From Ruminococcus sp. (GTDB lineage Bacteria; Bacillota; Clostridia; Oscillospirales; Ruminococcaceae), in assembly GCA_023667165.1 (NCBI GenBank), contig JAMPAO010000076.1:1-13125 (forward strand): DNA of 13,125 nucleotides, written 5' to 3'. A program made the translations under genes and the position numbers. The notes under the pieces are model-generated. The model was not told where the DNA came from, did no database searches, and saw only the letters and a list, made by a program, of their open reading frames with translations. This document shows, in pieces, positions 11,958 through 13,125 of the stretch (the first letter of the stretch is position 1; each line of letters starts with the position of its first letter).

Positions 11958-12203
11958 TTGTTATACGCTGTACCCAAGATAATTCTTTCAATAAAGGAAA
12001 AACGGGAGCTGCAAAGCTTTGAAAAAAGCTTGATCCGTAAGTATTCGGCTGATGAAGCCGGTTGCCGGCTTTGCGATCGGTGCGGAAACAATAATCCGAA
12101 CAGCTCTCATGTATGCAATGTATGCGGTCGGGGGAACAAAAAGCTAAATAGTACACTAAATCCTTGTTTGGGTAGAAAGGGCGTATTACAATGCCAAAAT
12201 TGA
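11958..12203 (+). CDS. Small zinc-ribbon protein, function unknown
   Basis: The 81-residue reading frame starts at TTG 11958, five bases after GTGGAG (11947-11952). Its first half is charged and helical (PKIILSIKEKRELQSFEKSLIRKYSAD). The second half carries a double CxxC zinc ribbon, C39-x2-C42-G and C53-x2-C56-G, with an additional C36. The spacing and the NNNPNSSHVCNVCG pattern are typical of real zinc ribbons, which is the main reason to call it coding. The frame overlaps the first 13 bases of plsY, which suggests translational coupling. The last 20 residues look unstructured. A perfect AAGCCGG/CCGGCTT hairpin (12055-12071) lies within the coding part. The absence of an ATG start and its small size leave doubt. 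Confidence 0.5.
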   Translation: MLYAVPKIILSIKEKRELQSFEKSLIRKYSADEAGCRLCDRCGNNNPNSSHVCNVCGRGNKKLNSTLNPCLGRKGVLQCQN

Positions 12204-12871
12204 TCATTGCGGGGGTAGTTTCCGCCGTAATTTCATACCTTTTGGGAAGCTGCAATTCATCCATAATCGTTGTAAAACTGCTGAAAAAGGAGGATATAAG
12301 GGAGCACGGCAGCAAAAACGCGGGACTTACCAATACCCTGCGCTGCTACGGAAAGCTGCCCGCCCTGCTGACCCTTATAGGCGATCTGGCAAAGGGAGTT
12401 ATAGCGGCGTTTCTCAGCATAGCCGCGGCTAAGCTGATCCTCGGAGAGAACTATGAGGACGTCTATTTTATCGACAGGCGCGCCATCGGCTATATATCGG
12501 GATTTTTTTCTATCCTCGGTCATATTTTCCCCGTGTACTACGGTTTCAAGGGCGGAAAGGGCGTGCTTGTTTCCTGCTCGATACTTCTGGTGATAGATCC
12601 GGTGACGTTCTGCATTGTGATACCCTTTTTCGCGGTTGTCGTGATCCTATCGAAATACGTATCGCTCGGCTCGATACTTGCGGCGGCGGTATATCCCGCA
12701 ATAACCTTTTTTGTCCACAGATACGCCTATGGTATCCCTCTCGGCAGATCGCTGCTGCATACGGGACTTGTGCTGCTCACAAGCGCGCTGCTGATATATA
12801 TGCACCGCAGCAATATCGAAAGGCTCAGGAACGGAACGGAAAATAAATTCGGCAGCAAAAAAAATAAATAA
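12191..12871 (+). CDS. plsY: Glycerol-3-phosphate acyltransferase PlsY
   Basis: This integral membrane enzyme transfers an acyl group from acyl-phosphate to glycerol 3-phosphate, making lysophosphatidic acid, the first step of phospholipid synthesis in Gram-positive bacteria. The 226 residues show five or so hydrophobic segments. The three conserved PlsY loops are visible: GSCNSSIIV with HGSKNAGLTNTLR, then GHIFPVYYGFKGGKGV, and at the C terminus RSNIERLRNGTE. The GHIFPV and FKGGKG blocks are diagnostic. The start has GAAAGGG (12175-12181) nine bases upstream, and the gene begins inside the small zinc-ribbon frame. GpsA, which makes the glycerol 3-phosphate used here, starts 14 bases after the stop, so the pair is a functional unit. 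Confidence 0.95.
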   Translation: MPKLIIAGVVSAVISYLLGSCNSSIIVVKLLKKEDIREHGSKNAGLTNTLRCYGKLPALLTLIGDLAKGVIAAFLSIAAAKLILGENYEDVYFIDRRAIGYISGFFSILGHIFPVYYGFKGGKGVLVSCSILLVIDPVTFCIVIPFFAVVVILSKYVSLGSILAAAVYPAITFFVHRYAYGIPLGRSLLHTGLVLLTSALLIYMHRSNIERLRNGTENKFGSKKNK

Positions 12872-12885
12872 CGGAGGTACTTCTC

Positions 12886-13125
12886 ATGGAAAAAGCAAAT
12901 ATCGCCGTCCTCGGATCGGGCGGCTTCGGACTTAGCCTTGCGGTAATGCTCAACGGAATGGGTCATGACGTTACGGTGTGGTCAAAATTTTCCGCCGAGC
13001 TTGCCGATATAAGACGGGACGGAGAAAACAAGGCTAAGCTGCCCGGCGTGAAGATCAGCAGCCGGATAGAGCTTACCGACGATATTTCCTGCGTTTCCGG
13101 CAAGGATCTTGTTATACTGGGGATA
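12886..13125 (+). CDS. gpsA: Glycerol-3-phosphate dehydrogenase [NAD(P)+], N-terminal part
   Basis: This enzyme reduces dihydroxyacetone phosphate to sn-glycerol 3-phosphate for phospholipid synthesis. Only the first 80 codons are in the window; the frame is open at the right edge. The N terminus has the dinucleotide-binding motif VLGSGGFGLSLAVML, matching the family's GAGSWGTALA pattern, followed by GHDVTVWSK and a KLPGVKI segment where the family has the (Y/L)LPG motif. GGAGGT (12873-12878) lies eight bases before ATG 12886. It follows plsY by 14 bases. The normal length is about 330-340 residues, so about three quarters is missing. Confidence 0.93.
   Translation, partial: MEKANIAVLGSGGFGLSLAVMLNGMGHDVTVWSKFSAELADIRRDGENKAKLPGVKISSRIELTDDISCVSGKDLVILGI

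Overview
The window looks like chromosomal DNA of a Gram-positive Clostridia member, most likely Oscillospiraceae/Ruminococcus-like. The reasons are strong AGGAGG-type ribosome binding sites, sigma-A type promoters, a tetrahydrofolate riboswitch in front of a folT-type ECF S component, a zinc-binding L32 next to a DUF177 protein, and a PDZ/radical-SAM DUF512 protein followed by der, plsY and gpsA. This placement comes from gene content and protein sequence, not from a search. All recognised genes lie on the + strand. I see no phage, plasmid, CRISPR, tRNA or rRNA genes.

Layout. 1-314: a truncated copy of an intergenic repeat, then a clear promoter for pfkA. 315-2105: pfkA (6-phosphofructokinase), a THF riboswitch starting about 13 bases after its stop, and a folate ECF S component. 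2170-2979: proC. 3036-3197: a complete repeat copy, inverted relative to the other two. 3223-4761: two membrane proteins, one resembling SpoIIM and one of the DUF624 (YesL) type. 4894-5049: a second complete repeat copy, 40 bases before a D,D-carboxypeptidase-family gene (5090-6253) with altered active-site motifs. 6405-7745: pgi under its own promoter. 7910-8320: a small P-loop protein of unknown role. 8344-9147: a compact unit with a perfect consensus promoter, a DUF177 protein, rpmF and a strong terminator. 9262 to the end: DUF512 radical-SAM protein, der, a small zinc-ribbon ORF, plsY, and gpsA cut off by the right edge.

How the genes fit together. Most are housekeeping: glycolysis (pfkA, pgi), proline synthesis (proC), folate uptake, wall modification (dacF-like), ribosome assembly (rpmF, der) and phospholipid synthesis. 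PlsY uses glycerol-3-phosphate and GpsA makes it. The SpoIIM-like gene hints at a spore former.

The most unusual material is not protein coding. A family of repeats about 155-160 bp long occurs three times in 5 kb. Each complete copy has near-perfect inverted ends and three internal hairpin arms, so it can fold like a cloverleaf, and paired positions change together between copies. I do not recognise it as a named family. Other points to check are the altered SxN and KTG motifs of the carboxypeptidase homologue, the unknown expression platform of the riboswitch, and the zinc-ribbon ORF that overlaps plsY.
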